A stretch of DNA of 64,000 nucleotides from Leucobacter sp. cx-42 (GCF_014529985.1 NZ_JACVMU010000007.1:62001-126000), one strand, 5' to 3'; shown: positions 1 through 8,493, numbered from the stretch's first letter. The notes: a model not told the origin generated them from the sequence alone. Numbers and translations are program-made.

Positions 1-370
1 CCTTGCCATCGAGCGTTTTGAACGGCACGATCATGTCTGAACCGACGCTGCCCGGACCGGGACGGTTGCGCGCGAGGATAATCGTGTCGAGGTACTCGCC
101 AGTGACGGTGACCTGCTGCCACTTCTGCGCATCCTCGTTGAAGGCAGCCCTGTCAGGAACCTCCTCGGCGAGCGGGACAGGTTCCGAGTCATAGTTCAGG
201 TCAATCCGGTCGATCTCAGCCCGCGCCTCAGCGCGGCGCTCGAACTGCCAATTTCCCAAGAAGACACACGCGATCGCAAAGATCACGAGCAGGGCAAAGT
301 ACCCGATCCAACGCGGAGAATAAAGAAACTTCCAACCGGGAAGCTCGGTGTCACTCTGAGGCAACGTCAC
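1..370 (-). CDS. SURF1 family cytochrome oxidase assembly protein (C-terminus beyond window)
   Basis: Partial: about 123 N-terminal residues are present and the gene runs off the left edge. The start is a GTG at 370, two bases after the stop of the upstream small gene, so the two are translationally close. The protein has a short polar N-terminus, one membrane segment near residues 17-36 ending in FLGNWQFERR, and then the extracytoplasmic region with a TVTGEYLDT stretch and RNRPGPGS, all typical of SURF1. SURF1 proteins help insert haem a into cytochrome c oxidase subunit I in the membrane, which fits the ctaC/D/E/F genes elsewhere in this window. The membrane segment near the C-terminus expected for the family lies outside the window. 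Confidence 0.85.
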   Translation of the reverse strand, partial: MTLPQSDTELPGWKFLYSPRWIGYFALLVIFAIACVFLGNWQFERRAEARAEIDRIDLNYDSEPVPLAEEVPDRAAFNEDAQKWQQVTVTGEYLDTIILARNRPGPGSVGSDMIVPFKTLDGK

Positions 371-372
371 GA

Positions 373-633
373 TTACTGTTCGCTTTCCTGGGTCGGTGCT
401 GGCAGATCCGCCACTGAAATCACTTCGAGTGGGAAACTGCGCGCTTCGAGAAACTCGCGGAGCACTTCACGGTGCGGCTCACACGCGAGCCAAGTCTTAC
501 GTCGATCGGGGGTATGGATTTTTGGGTTGCGCCACTGAATCGCCCACTCTGCCGTTTCGGAACAGCGTGCTCGGGAGCAGCGAAAGCGCTCATCAAGCTC
601 GCCTCCGAGGCCAATCTGCGGAACCGCGATCAT
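373..633 (-). CDS. Small cysteine-containing protein between DUF3099 and SURF1 genes
   Basis: An 86-residue soluble protein of unknown function. It contains a CSRARC pair near residues 19-24 and a third cysteine in WLACEPH near residue 50, followed by a helix-like segment (HREVLREFLEAR). The CxxxxC...CxxH arrangement could be a small metal site, but that is inference. Its ATG overlaps the upstream DUF3099 stop by four bases (ATGA) and its stop lies two bases before the SURF1 GTG, so all three are almost certainly one operon. Comparable small proteins sit in this position in other actinobacteria, often with uninformative or misleading names. I cannot assign a function; a link to oxidase assembly is suggested only by context. 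Confidence 0.75.
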   Translation of the reverse strand: MIAVPQIGLGGELDERFRCSRARCSETAEWAIQWRNPKIHTPDRRKTWLACEPHREVLREFLEARSFPLEVISVADLPAPTQESEQ

Positions 634-1010
634 GCTGCGTCACCTTCGCTGTCGCGTGACTCACTTCGTCGCTGCGGATCAACATCAACAACAATCACTG
701 GTTGAGCCTGTGGACGATTCGAATCCCCGTCAGCATCGTCTGTAACCGGGAGGGCCTCAAGCTGAAGCGGTTCAGGGGCGTCAACATCTTCACCGCCGCC
801 GTGAGCCACAGCGTTGCCGATCATCACTGCAAACCAGGGAAGAATAATCGCACCGGCGGCCGACAGCAGCACCCACCAGCCGTGCACCCAGAAGAGGGAA
901 AGCACGCAGGGGACACGAAGACCCATCGAGATGTAATACATCTTCTCGCGATGTGCGCGATCTGCAGCCGGGTTCACTCCAGCGGAAGTTACGCGATAGG
1001 TCTTCGACAT
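630..1010 (-). CDS. DUF3099 family membrane protein
   Basis: A 126-residue protein with an N-terminal segment (KTYRVTSA, then HREKMYYISMGLR) followed by two closely spaced hydrophobic segments around residues 27-65 (VPCVLSLFWVHGWWVLL; AAGAIILPWFAVMIGNA), then an acidic proline-rich cytoplasmic-type tail. This layout matches the actinobacterial DUF3099 family, whose function is unknown. The start ATG is supported by GGGAG four bases upstream. It is the first gene of a leftward operon with the small cysteine protein and SURF1, and is divergent from fabG. Confidence 0.85.
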   Translation of the reverse strand: MSKTYRVTSAGVNPAADRAHREKMYYISMGLRVPCVLSLFWVHGWWVLLSAAGAIILPWFAVMIGNAVAHGGGEDVDAPEPLQLEALPVTDDADGDSNRPQAQPVIVVDVDPQRRSESRDSEGDAA

Positions 1011-1152
1011 CCTGCTCCCACGATCAATACCACCCCAGCCTACGCCTTTCGGCCTGGGGAAATGCCCGTGAATCGCCTGCGCGCGCCTGGCTTCCCGGCA
1101 TTACCGGGTAACTTAGGCTGTATTCATCTGTATGTTTTTCGAAAGGACTCTC

Positions 1153-1863
1153 ATGACGACTTCCCGTACCGTCCTCGTTACCGGCGGCAACCGCGGCATC
1201 GGCTACGCAATCGCTGAGCGCCTACTCACCGACGGCCACCGTGTTGCCGTAACGGCACGCTCCGGCGAGGGCCCTGCGGGCTCGCTCACTGTACGAGCAG
1301 ACATGACCGATGCCGAATCCATCGATCGCGCATTCACCGAGATCGAAGAAGCGTACGGCTCCGTTGAGGTTGTCGTCGCGAACGCAGGCATCACCAAGGA
1401 CACCCTGCTGCTCCGCATGAGCGAAGAGGACTTCACGAGCGTCATTGACACGAACCTCACCGGCACCTTCCGAGTGGTCAAGCGGGCAGCAAAGGGGCTT
1501 CTGAAGGGTCGGTTTGGTCGCGTCATCATGATCTCCAGCGTTGTAGGTCTCTACGGTGGCCCGGGCCAGATCAATTACTCGTCATCGAAGGCTGCCCTCG
1601 TTGGCTTCGCACGTTCACTCACGCGAGAGCTCGGTGCACGCAACATCACCGCAAACGTGGTCGCCCCAGGTTTCATCGAAACCGACATGACCGCAGTGCT
1701 TCCCGAAGAAACGCAAAAGCAGTACCTCGGCACGATTCCCGCAAACCGTTTCGGCCAGGTTCAGGAAATCGCCGGCGCGGTTTCGTTCCTTGCTGGCGAC
1801 GACGCGGCGTACATCTCGGGAGCGGTCATCCCGGTCGATGGTGGCCTCGGAATGGGTCACTAG
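1153..1863 (+). CDS. fabG: 3-oxoacyl-[acyl-carrier-protein] reductase
   Basis: A 236-residue short-chain dehydrogenase/reductase, the usual FabG length. Visible signatures are the cofactor loop TGGNRGIG near residue 10, the NAG motif (VVANAG), catalytic Ser in ISSVVG, and the YSSSKAA active-site Tyr/Lys, followed by a PGFIETDM substrate loop. FabG reduces 3-oxoacyl-ACP with NADPH in fatty acid elongation in the cytoplasm. I chose the ATG at 1153 because AAAGGA lies six to seven bases upstream; an in-frame ATG at 1132 has no such site. It stands alone, divergent from the DUF3099 operon and closed by a strong hairpin terminator. Other SDR substrates cannot be excluded. Confidence 0.88.
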   Translation: MTTSRTVLVTGGNRGIGYAIAERLLTDGHRVAVTARSGEGPAGSLTVRADMTDAESIDRAFTEIEEAYGSVEVVVANAGITKDTLLLRMSEEDFTSVIDTNLTGTFRVVKRAAKGLLKGRFGRVIMISSVVGLYGGPGQINYSSSKAALVGFARSLTRELGARNITANVVAPGFIETDMTAVLPEETQKQYLGTIPANRFGQVQEIAGAVSFLAGDDAAYISGAVIPVDGGLGMGH

Positions 1864-1882
1864 GCGCCTGTCGCTTCGGCAC

Positions 1883-1922
1883 AAATAAAGCCCGGCACGC
1901 GTCACGCGTCCGGGCTTTATTT
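1883..1922. terminator. Rho-independent terminator after fabG
   Basis: A 13-bp perfect inverted repeat (aaataaagcccgg / ccgggctttattt) with a 14-base loop that itself contains acgcgt-type self-complementarity. The A-rich 5' arm and T-rich 3' arm make it work on either strand, serving fabG from the left and the CPBP gene from the right. Confidence 0.9.
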
Positions 1923-1942
1923 ACATCCAATCATCGTTACAG

Positions 1943-2938
1943 CTACTCACTAAGAGTAGTTGTCACCGAAATCTCCTCAGAATCCTGCGGTTTTTGGGCC
2001 AGTTCTGGCTGTTTCTTGAACTGCCCGCACGCAAACAGCACCAGAACGCACGCCGCGAGCACGATCCACCCCGCTACACCAAGTGGACTCACGAGGGCGG
2101 GGTCAGGTTGCTCGCCGGCAGTACCCAGAAGCATGAAAAGCCCTGCCGCGGCATTCAAGGATCCGTGTGCGATGACGGCAGGCCAGAGTGAAGCACTCCG
2201 CAACCGAAGCCAGCCAAAGAAGACGCCCCAGGCAATGCAGCCAGCAACCATGAGCAGCACTCCAACAATGTCGGTGCGATTGAAGTTGTACCCCAATAGG
2301 ATCACCGGCGCGTGCCAGAGCCCCCAGATTGCGCTAGAAATCAGCAGCGCCGGCCAGGTGCCCAGCGGACGTAGCGCCGGCAGGAGCCAGCCACGCCACC
2401 CAACCTCCTCACCAAAGGCGAAGAGACAGTTGAACAGCGCCCCAAGCGGAATTGCAGCAATTTGCGCGAGAACGAGCAACGACACGGGTGGTAACCCCAG
2501 GCTTGACGCGTCCATCCCCATCGTTGCGAGCTGCGCATCGAGCACCTCGGCAAAGCCAGAGAAGGCAACAAGGTCCAACTGAATCCAGCCATGTAATGAC
2601 GCCACCCAAACGGAAAGTGCTACGAGTGCGATGGGCGAGAGTAGGCCGAGAACAATGAACCAGACAACCCTGCGAGCGGGACGCAGTGGCCATATGCCCG
2701 TGAAACGCAGCCAATGCGCACGTGGACTCTTCAGAACGAAGACGACGGCCAGGGTTGCGACCAGTGGTGTGAACATCATGCCACTCGCGATAGCGCCAAA
2801 TAGCGCCTGATACCCAGGCCGGGCCGGATCCATCACCCAGACGGGGATCGCGACCGCCCACGCGAGCGCCATTGCGACAACCGTGAACACGACCACAGCA
2901 CGCCAGGGAACTCGGGTAAATCTGTCTGGTCGAGACAT
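1943..2938 (-). CDS. CPBP family intramembrane glutamic endopeptidase
   Basis: A 331-residue polytopic membrane protein. The Abi/CPBP signature is visible: EEVGWRG (paired Glu and Arg), a His in LWHAPV, and a further His in AHGSLNAA. Family members are intramembrane proteases or, in bacteria, proteins of unknown target, sometimes linked to bacteriocin immunity. The ATG at 2938 is preceded by AAGGAG six bases upstream; a longer reading to 3064 would run through the qcr terminator hairpin and is rejected. The hydrophilic C-terminal 30 residues look cytoplasmic. It follows qcrB on the same strand but a 24-bp hairpin separates them. Target unknown. Confidence 0.82.
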   Translation of the reverse strand: MSRPDRFTRVPWRAVVVFTVVAMALAWAVAIPVWVMDPARPGYQALFGAIASGMMFTPLVATLAVVFVLKSPRAHWLRFTGIWPLRPARRVVWFIVLGLLSPIALVALSVWVASLHGWIQLDLVAFSGFAEVLDAQLATMGMDASSLGLPPVSLLVLAQIAAIPLGALFNCLFAFGEEVGWRGWLLPALRPLGTWPALLISSAIWGLWHAPVILLGYNFNRTDIVGVLLMVAGCIAWGVFFGWLRLRSASLWPAVIAHGSLNAAAGLFMLLGTAGEQPDPALVSPLGVAGWIVLAACVLVLFACGQFKKQPELAQKPQDSEEISVTTTLSE

Positions 2939-2962
2939 GAGCAGCTCCTTCACGCGACAACA

Positions 2963-3015
2963 CAACAGAGGGAGGCCCTCCACTAGAAATCCTAGTGGAG
3001 GGCCTCCCTCTGTTG
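2963..3015. terminator. Very long perfect hairpin downstream of qcrB
   Basis: A perfect 24-bp inverted repeat (2963-2986 with 2992-3015) around a 5-base loop, starting 15 bases after the qcrB stop. It should terminate the ctaE-qcrCAB transcript before the CPBP gene. There is no long uridine run after the stem on the minus strand. Confidence 0.85.
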
Positions 3016-3029
3016 ACAAGCAGTCTGGC

Positions 3030-4640
3030 TTAGTGGCCTTCGTGCTTCGCCTTCTCGATCTCACCCGCGGTGGGGGGAACGATACGGTCCTCGTAGAACC
3101 AGCGGCTCATGCCTGCACGGAGACGCTGCGAGAACTTAATCTGGCCGTTGTCGTCCGGGCGGAGCATCATGGGTGCGTAGTCGTCGTAGCTGACGAGCTC
3201 CCAACGTTCGTACTCGTTGAGCTCCTTGTGAACCTCAACGAATTCGCCGCCCGGCATGCGGACGATGCGACCCGACTCGAAGCCGTGGAGCGCGATGCTG
3301 CGGTCCTTCTTCTGGAGGCCGAGGCAGATGCGCTTCGTGAGAATGTACGCAACGATCGGGCCAATGAAGAGCAGCGCCTGCAGGGTGTGAATGACACCCT
3401 CCATCGAGAGCTGGAAGTGCGTTGCCATAAGGTCAGAGCTTGCGCCTGCCCACATGACCGCGTAGAAGGTCACACCTGCCGCACCGATAGCGGTACGGGT
3501 CGGAGCGTTACGCGGACGATCAAGGATGTGGTGCTCGCGCTTGTCGCCAGTTACCCAAGCTTCAACGAAGGGGTAAATCGCAGCAAGGATGAGCCACACG
3601 CCAATGATGATCAGCGGAAGGAGCATGTTCCACGACCAGGTGTAGCCGAACCACTCGGTCTCGAGCCCCGGGGGAACGAGACGCAGCATGCCATCAGCAA
3701 AGCCGATGTACCAGTCAGGCTGAGTACCAGCCGACACCGGTGAGGGGTCATACGGGCCGTAGTTCCAAATCGGGTTAATTCCGAAGAACGTCGCGATCAG
3801 GAGGACCACACCGAAGACGATGAAGAAGAAGCCGCCAGCCTTCGCCGCGTACACGGGAAGAACAGGGAAGCCAACTACGTTGTTCTCGGTCTTGCCCGGG
3901 CCGGGGTACTGCGTGTGCTTGTGGATGACCACAAACGCAAGGTGCAGCGCGACGAAGAGGATAACGAGTGCGGGGAGCAGCATGATGTGCAGCATGTACA
4001 GGCGACCAACGATGTCAGTGCCCGGGAACTCGCCACCAAAGAAGAGGAACGAGAGCCAGGTGCCAATCACGGGGATTGCCTTGATGATGCCATCAATAAT
4101 GCGGAGGCCGTTACCCGACAGAACGTCATCGGGAAGCGAGTAGCCGGTGAAGCCCTCTGCCATTGCCAGTACGAAGAGAACGAAGCCAATGACCCAGTTC
4201 AGCTCACGGGGCTTACGGAAAGCGCCGGTGAAGAAGATACGGAGCATGTGGAGACCGATCGACGCAACAAAGAGCAGTGCTGCCCAGTGGTGCACGTGGC
4301 GCATCAGCAGGCCGCCGCGGACCGAGAACGAGATGTCCAGGGTCGAGGCCATTGCTGCCGACATCTCTACGCCCTTCATGGGAACGTAGGGACCCATGTA
4401 GTGGGTCTCAACCATCGACGCCTGGAAGAACAGGGTCAGGAAGGTACCCGAGAGAAGGATGATGACGAAGCTGTACAGCGCAACTTCACCAAGGAGGAAC
4501 GACCAGTGGTCGGGGAAGACCTTACGGCCAAACTCCTTGACTGCAACGCCGATCTTGGTGCGATCGTCGATGTAGGAAGACGCCGCAGACGTGAAGCGGG
4601 TCGAGCCGCTCTGTGCGGTGGTATCAGTTACGGTGCTCAC
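3030..4640 (-). CDS. qcrB: Cytochrome bc1 complex cytochrome b subunit
   Basis: A 536-residue membrane protein carrying the two b haems and quinone sites of the menaquinol:cytochrome c reductase. Visible: the N-terminal helix region with HWSFLLGE, haem-ligand pairs RHVHHWAA and LHLAFVVIHKH, the GYSLPDD segment, and the PDWYIGFADG region corresponding to the PEWY loop of the Qo site (here PDWY, as in actinobacteria). The long C-terminal extension is typical of actinobacterial QcrB. I start at GTG 4640, which overlaps the qcrA stop by four bases (GTGA) and has GGGAG upstream; a TTG at 4655 is the alternative. Last gene of ctaE-qcrC-qcrA-qcrB. Confidence 0.95.
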   Translation of the reverse strand: MSTVTDTTAQSGSTRFTSAASSYIDDRTKIGVAVKEFGRKVFPDHWSFLLGEVALYSFVIILLSGTFLTLFFQASMVETHYMGPYVPMKGVEMSAAMASTLDISFSVRGGLLMRHVHHWAALLFVASIGLHMLRIFFTGAFRKPRELNWVIGFVLFVLAMAEGFTGYSLPDDVLSGNGLRIIDGIIKAIPVIGTWLSFLFFGGEFPGTDIVGRLYMLHIMLLPALVILFVALHLAFVVIHKHTQYPGPGKTENNVVGFPVLPVYAAKAGGFFFIVFGVVLLIATFFGINPIWNYGPYDPSPVSAGTQPDWYIGFADGMLRLVPPGLETEWFGYTWSWNMLLPLIIIGVWLILAAIYPFVEAWVTGDKREHHILDRPRNAPTRTAIGAAGVTFYAVMWAGASSDLMATHFQLSMEGVIHTLQALLFIGPIVAYILTKRICLGLQKKDRSIALHGFESGRIVRMPGGEFVEVHKELNEYERWELVSYDDYAPMMLRPDDNGQIKFSQRLRAGMSRWFYEDRIVPPTAGEIEKAKHEGH

Positions 4641-5725
4641 TTCAGGCGCTCCCAATAGCTCGGACCGACAGGTTCATGGAAATCGCTCTGCGCCACGAGG
4701 TAACCCTCACTGTCGACCGTGATCGGCAGCTGGGGGAGAGGACGCTTAGCGGGACCGAACACGACCTTTGCTTCCTTTGACACGTCGAACTGCGACTGGT
4801 GGCAAGGGCAGAGGAGGTGGTGGGTGTGCTGCTCGTACAGAGCAACGGGGCAACCGACGTGGGTGCAAACCTTCGAGTAAGCAACGATGCCGTTGTATGC
4901 CCAGTCTTCGCGACCCGGGCTCGGGTGGAGCTCCTTCTCGTCCAGACGCATAAGAAGGACAATCGCCTTCGCCTTCTGGTTGAGAACGTCACCAGCCGAA
5001 GCAAGGTTCTCGGGAACAACGTGGAACGCCGAGCCAATGGTCACGTCTGCTGCGCGGATCGCGCCGCCGACATTCGAACCACCGAGGTCACGTGCGAGGC
5101 GGGTGCCCTTCTCCCACATGGTGTGGCGGAGAACCTCTACCGGATCGATGTCCTGCGGTGCGAGACCACGAAGGAGGGTGATGCCGGGGATCGGGAACGC
5201 GATAAGCGCGCCCAGGAGGCTGTTGCGGACAAGAGTGCGACGCGAGAAGCCCGACTCCTTGTCAGCGAGCTCGAATACCTCAGCTGCGGTTTCGCGCACC
5301 TCAGGTGAGCTTGCCACGGGGTGACGGTAATCGATCGACTCGTGGTCAGCCATCAGGGCCTTGCCCCAGTGGACTGCGCCGATACCGAGCGCAAGCAGCG
5401 CGAGCGTCATGCCGAGGCCGACGAACATCGTGTGCGTGCGGATCGATGCAAGAGCACCGTCCTCGATCGGGAAGAACATGTACGCGAGAACCGCGCCAAG
5501 GCTTCCTACGATCGAGAGGTAGAAGAGGGTGTAAACAGCGCGGTTTGCGCTCTTTTCCTTCTTCGGGTCGATATCAGTAACGCGCTTCCGATGAGGGGGA
5601 AGCCCGGGATTCTGCACTGCGTCAGACGAAATGACCGCGGTTCCCACCGAGGCACCGTCACCGCTGTGGCCGTGGGCGCCGACGACAGCGTCCTGAGCGC
5701 CGTCGTTCTTCGCTTCCTCTGCCAT
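4637..5725 (-). CDS. qcrA: Cytochrome bc1 complex Rieske iron-sulfur subunit
   Basis: A 362-residue protein with an actinobacterial-type long N-terminus: a disordered Gly/His/Ala-rich tail, two hydrophobic segments near residues 65-120, and a third near 160-185 before the Rieske domain. The 2Fe-2S ligands are clear as CTHVGC and CPCHQS with the intervening spacing expected for Rieske proteins. It accepts electrons from menaquinol at the Qo site and passes them to QcrC. The ATG at 5725 has AAGGAG four bases upstream. The stop overlaps the qcrB GTG, implying coupled translation. Confidence 0.95.
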   Translation of the reverse strand: MAEEAKNDGAQDAVVGAHGHSGDGASVGTAVISSDAVQNPGLPPHRKRVTDIDPKKEKSANRAVYTLFYLSIVGSLGAVLAYMFFPIEDGALASIRTHTMFVGLGMTLALLALGIGAVHWGKALMADHESIDYRHPVASSPEVRETAAEVFELADKESGFSRRTLVRNSLLGALIAFPIPGITLLRGLAPQDIDPVEVLRHTMWEKGTRLARDLGGSNVGGAIRAADVTIGSAFHVVPENLASAGDVLNQKAKAIVLLMRLDEKELHPSPGREDWAYNGIVAYSKVCTHVGCPVALYEQHTHHLLCPCHQSQFDVSKEAKVVFGPAKRPLPQLPITVDSEGYLVAQSDFHEPVGPSYWERLK

Positions 5726-5767
5726 GTTGCTCCTTGACTTAAGAAATAAACTGCTGATGCGTTGCCG

Positions 5768-6565
5768 CTAGTTGGACTTCGCGGTGACCCAAACGGTCAG
5801 ACCGACGATAAGGCCGAGGCCGATAACCCAGATGAAGAGACCCTCTGCAACCGGACCAAGCGAACCGAGCTTGAAACCGCCAACAGCCGGCTCGTTCTCG
5901 ATGTACTTGAGGTACGAGATGATGTCTGCCTTGTCCTGCGGCGCAAGGTTTGCGTCGTTGAAGACGGGCATGTTCTGGGGGCCGGTCACCATCGCGTTGT
6001 AGATGTGCGTCGGCTCGACGCCATCAAGCGAGGGAGCGAACTTACCCTGGGTCAGTGCACCGCCAGCTGCTGCAACGTTGTGGCACATTGCGCAGTTAAT
6101 GCGGAAGAGGTCGCCACCGCGAGCAACGTCACCGTCAGCCTGGAGGTACTGCGACTCGGGGAGCGCAGGGCCAGGAGCCAGCGATGCTACGTAAGCAGCC
6201 ATTTCGAGGGTCTGCTCCTCGGTGAACTGCTGAGGCTTCACCATGCCCTGGGGGCCCTGGAAAGCGAGAGGCATACGGCCGGTACCAACCTGGAAGTGTA
6301 CCGAAGCAGCACCCACACCAATCAGGGTGGGGCCATCTTCGGTGCCCTCTGCGTTGATGCCGTGGCAAGTTGCGCAGTTTGCGCCGAACAACTTGCGACC
6401 CTCATCGATTACCTCAGTCGAGTTGAGGTCAACCTCTGCGGTTGCCGAAGTCTGCGTGAAGCCGGCGTATGCAGCGCCAGTTACAACGAGACCCACAGCG
6501 AGCAGAGCAATGGTAGCCAGCGGATGGCGGCGACCAGTCTGTCGATTCTTCTTGGCGATTGCCAT
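5768..6565 (-). CDS. qcrC: Cytochrome bc1 complex diheme cytochrome c subunit
   Basis: A 265-residue protein with an N-terminal membrane anchor/signal (residues 15-38), two c-type haem motifs (CATCH near residue 83 and CAMCH near 157) with distal Met candidates, and a C-terminal membrane helix. The diheme c subunit replaces a soluble cytochrome c in actinobacteria and directly wires bc1 to the aa3 oxidase, which is consistent with ctaE being just upstream. AGGAG lies 11 bases before the ATG, a slightly long spacing. Spacing to qcrA is 42 bases, to ctaE 20 bases: one operon. Confidence 0.95.
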   Translation of the reverse strand: MAIAKKNRQTGRRHPLATIALLAVGLVVTGAAYAGFTQTSATAEVDLNSTEVIDEGRKLFGANCATCHGINAEGTEDGPTLIGVGAASVHFQVGTGRMPLAFQGPQGMVKPQQFTEEQTLEMAAYVASLAPGPALPESQYLQADGDVARGGDLFRINCAMCHNVAAAGGALTQGKFAPSLDGVEPTHIYNAMVTGPQNMPVFNDANLAPQDKADIISYLKYIENEPAVGGFKLGSLGPVAEGLFIWVIGLGLIVGLTVWVTAKSN

Positions 6566-6585
6566 GATCTTCTAACTCCTGAGCT

Positions 6586-7215
6586 TTACTTAAGTACGTA
6601 AACGATGAGGAACAGAATGATCCACACGACGTCGACGAAGTGCCAGTAGTAGGACACGACGACTGCGGTGGTCTCTTCCTTATGCGTGAAGTTCTTGACC
6701 GCGTAGATACGACCGATCACGAGCAGGAACGCAACCAGGCCGAGCGACACGTGAATGCCGTGGAAGCCGGTGGTCATGTAGAAGGCCGAGCCGTAAGGAT
6801 CGCTCATAAGGGTGACACCCTCAGAAACGAACGTTGCGTACTCGTAGGACTGGCCTGCAACGAAGATCGCACCGAGGATGAAGGTGAGATAGAACCACTC
6901 AACCGTTCCCCAGTTACGGATTCCGCGGCCAGTACGGCGGGGCTGCATACGCTCTGCCGCAAACACGCCTGCCTGTGCGGTGAACGAAGACGCCACCAGG
7001 ATCAGGGTGTTAATAAGGGCAAAAGTGAAGTTGTGCTTCTCGGTCTGCGTTGCCCACACATCGGGGTTCATAGCCCGAAGCGTGAAGTAGATCGCGAAGA
7101 GGCCTGCGAAGAACATGACCTCGCTGCCCAGCCACACGATCGTGCCGACGGCGACGATATTGGGTCGCTTAACCGCGGGCACGGCTGACTTGGTATTCAT
7201 AGTGGTCTTGGTCAC
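6586..7215 (-). CDS. ctaE: Cytochrome c oxidase subunit III
   Basis: A polytopic protein of about 209 residues with the subunit III signatures: GTIVWLGSEVMFFAGLFA near the N-terminus, SYEYATFVSEG, TGFHGIHVSLGL, and a C-terminal YYWHFVDVVWIILF. It forms part of the aa3 oxidase together with CtaC, CtaD and CtaF. The start is uncertain: GTG 7215 sits behind a possible -10 box CATAAT and may be leaderless; ATG 7200 and ATG 7254 are alternatives and none has a well-spaced ribosome site. First gene of the leftward ctaE-qcrCAB operon, divergent from trpD. Confidence 0.93.
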   Translation of the reverse strand: MTKTTMNTKSAVPAVKRPNIVAVGTIVWLGSEVMFFAGLFAIYFTLRAMNPDVWATQTEKHNFTFALINTLILVASSFTAQAGVFAAERMQPRRTGRGIRNWGTVEWFYLTFILGAIFVAGQSYEYATFVSEGVTLMSDPYGSAFYMTTGFHGIHVSLGLVAFLLVIGRIYAVKNFTHKEETTAVVVSYYWHFVDVVWIILFLIVYVLK

Positions 7216-7322
7216 CCTTCCATTATGGCTGAAAGTTTGGTGTGCATTTTTCATCGCAGCGCAAAGTATGCAGATTACTGCGAAATACCTGACAATCCTA
7301 TCGTGAACCGAAGAGCTTTGTG

Positions 7323-7342
7323 CGCCACGCCTCGCCGTGGCG
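7323..7342. promoter_or_regulatory. Inverted repeat upstream of trpD
   Basis: cgccacg and cgtggcg (7-bp arms) separated by six bases, ending eight bases before the putative trpD -10 box. Its position suits an operator in the ctaE/trpD divergent region, but a chance GC-rich repeat cannot be excluded. Confidence 0.35.
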
Positions 7343-7349
7343 TGCCGGA

Positions 7350-7355
7350 TAGTAT
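7350..7355 (+). promoter_or_regulatory. Candidate -10 box of leaderless trpD transcript
   Basis: TAGTAT ends six bases before the trpD ATG, and no Shine-Dalgarno sequence is present, the arrangement expected of a leaderless message. No convincing -35 box was found. Confidence 0.45.
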
Positions 7356-7361
7356 TTACGT

Positions 7362-8429
7362 ATGATCGACGCTCAGACTTGGCCAGCAGTCCTAACAGCC
7401 CTCCTTGCGGGAGAAGACCTTAGTGTTTCCCAGTCGGAATGGGCAATGTCCCAGGTAATGACCGGTGCCGCAACGCAGGCACAAATGGGCGCATTCCTGG
7501 TTGGCCTTCGCAGCAAGGGCACAACCGTTGAGGAAGTCATCGGCTTCCGTGACGCGATTCTCGAAGAGGCGCTGCCTATTTCCCTTCCCGCGATGTCGCT
7601 CGACATCGTCGGCACGGGTGGCGATCGTTACGGCACCGTCAATATTTCATCTATGTCTTCTATCGTTGCTGCCGCGGCTGGCACCCCCGTTGTGAAGCAC
7701 GGCAATCGGGCAGCATCGAGCAAGTCAGGCTCGTCCGATGTCCTGTCGGAGCTCGGGATCAACCTTGCGCTCGACGCTGATCAGCTCGCCGCTTCGTTTG
7801 AAGAAGCTGGAATTGCCTTTGTTCATGCCGCGCACTTCCTTCCAGGGTTCCGCCACGTCGCACCCGCGCGCAAGGAACTCGGAATTCCTACCGTGTTCAA
7901 CTTCCTTGGCCCACTGTGCAATCCAGTGCGCCCAGAGGCTTCTGCGGTCGGTGTCTCCGATATTGATCGCATCCCGCTCTTTGTAGGGGTCTTCCGCCTG
8001 CGCGGCGCTTCCGCCCTCGTGTTCCGTGGCGACGACGGCCTGGACGAGCTCACCACCACCGGCCACTCACGCCTGTGGGAGATCTCACGAGGCAATCTGA
8101 GCGAGCACGACATTGATCCGCGCGACCTCGGCCTGCCACGCGCGAAGATGGACGACCTGCTGGGTGGCACCCCACAGGAGAACGCAGAGGTCGTGCACCG
8201 AGTGATGGCCGGCGAGCGCGGGCCCGTCCGCGATATCGTCTTGCTGAACTCGGCTGCGGGACTGGTCTCTTACGACCTCGCATCAAAGCCTGACGCTGAT
8301 GAACGTCCGCTCCTCGTTCGCCTGCGCGAGGGAATCGAGCGAGCGGAAGCTGCGATTGACAGTGGCGCTGCAGCCGCGAAGCTCGAGGCATGGTCTGCCG
8401 CGACTTCACGCCAGGCAACCGCACAGTAG
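7362..8429 (+). CDS. trpD: Anthranilate phosphoribosyltransferase
   Basis: A 355-residue enzyme that joins anthranilate to PRPP in tryptophan synthesis. Signatures: GTGGDRYGTVNIS (PRPP-binding loop), KHGNRAASSKSGSSDVLSELG-type anthranilate/Mg region beginning near residue 107, and FNFLGPLCNP. Length fits TrpD. The ATG has no ribosome site but has a TAGTAT box six bases upstream. A trpD directly divergent from ctaE is a recurrent actinobacterial arrangement. The next tryptophan gene, trpF, lies 1 kb away on the other strand, so there is no trp operon here. A long hairpin closes the gene. Confidence 0.93.
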   Translation: MIDAQTWPAVLTALLAGEDLSVSQSEWAMSQVMTGAATQAQMGAFLVGLRSKGTTVEEVIGFRDAILEEALPISLPAMSLDIVGTGGDRYGTVNISSMSSIVAAAAGTPVVKHGNRAASSKSGSSDVLSELGINLALDADQLAASFEEAGIAFVHAAHFLPGFRHVAPARKELGIPTVFNFLGPLCNPVRPEASAVGVSDIDRIPLFVGVFRLRGASALVFRGDDGLDELTTTGHSRLWEISRGNLSEHDIDPRDLGLPRAKMDDLLGGTPQENAEVVHRVMAGERGPVRDIVLLNSAAGLVSYDLASKPDADERPLLVRLREGIERAEAAIDSGAAAAKLEAWSAATSRQATAQ

Positions 8430-8435
8430 CGACAA

Positions 8436-8483
8436 ACGTAAGGAGCCGATCCGCCAGGTGTGTGGCGGATCGGCTCCTTACGT
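8436..8483. terminator. Bidirectional hairpin terminator between trpD and M23 peptidase
   Basis: A perfect 21-bp inverted repeat (8436-8456 with 8463-8483) with a six-base loop, lying between convergent genes only 64 bases apart. Confidence 0.9.
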
Positions 8484-8493
8484 CTATATACGA

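Noticed and set aside
3-194. Plus-strand frame inside SURF1
   Set aside because: Antisense shadow of a clear SURF1 reading frame.
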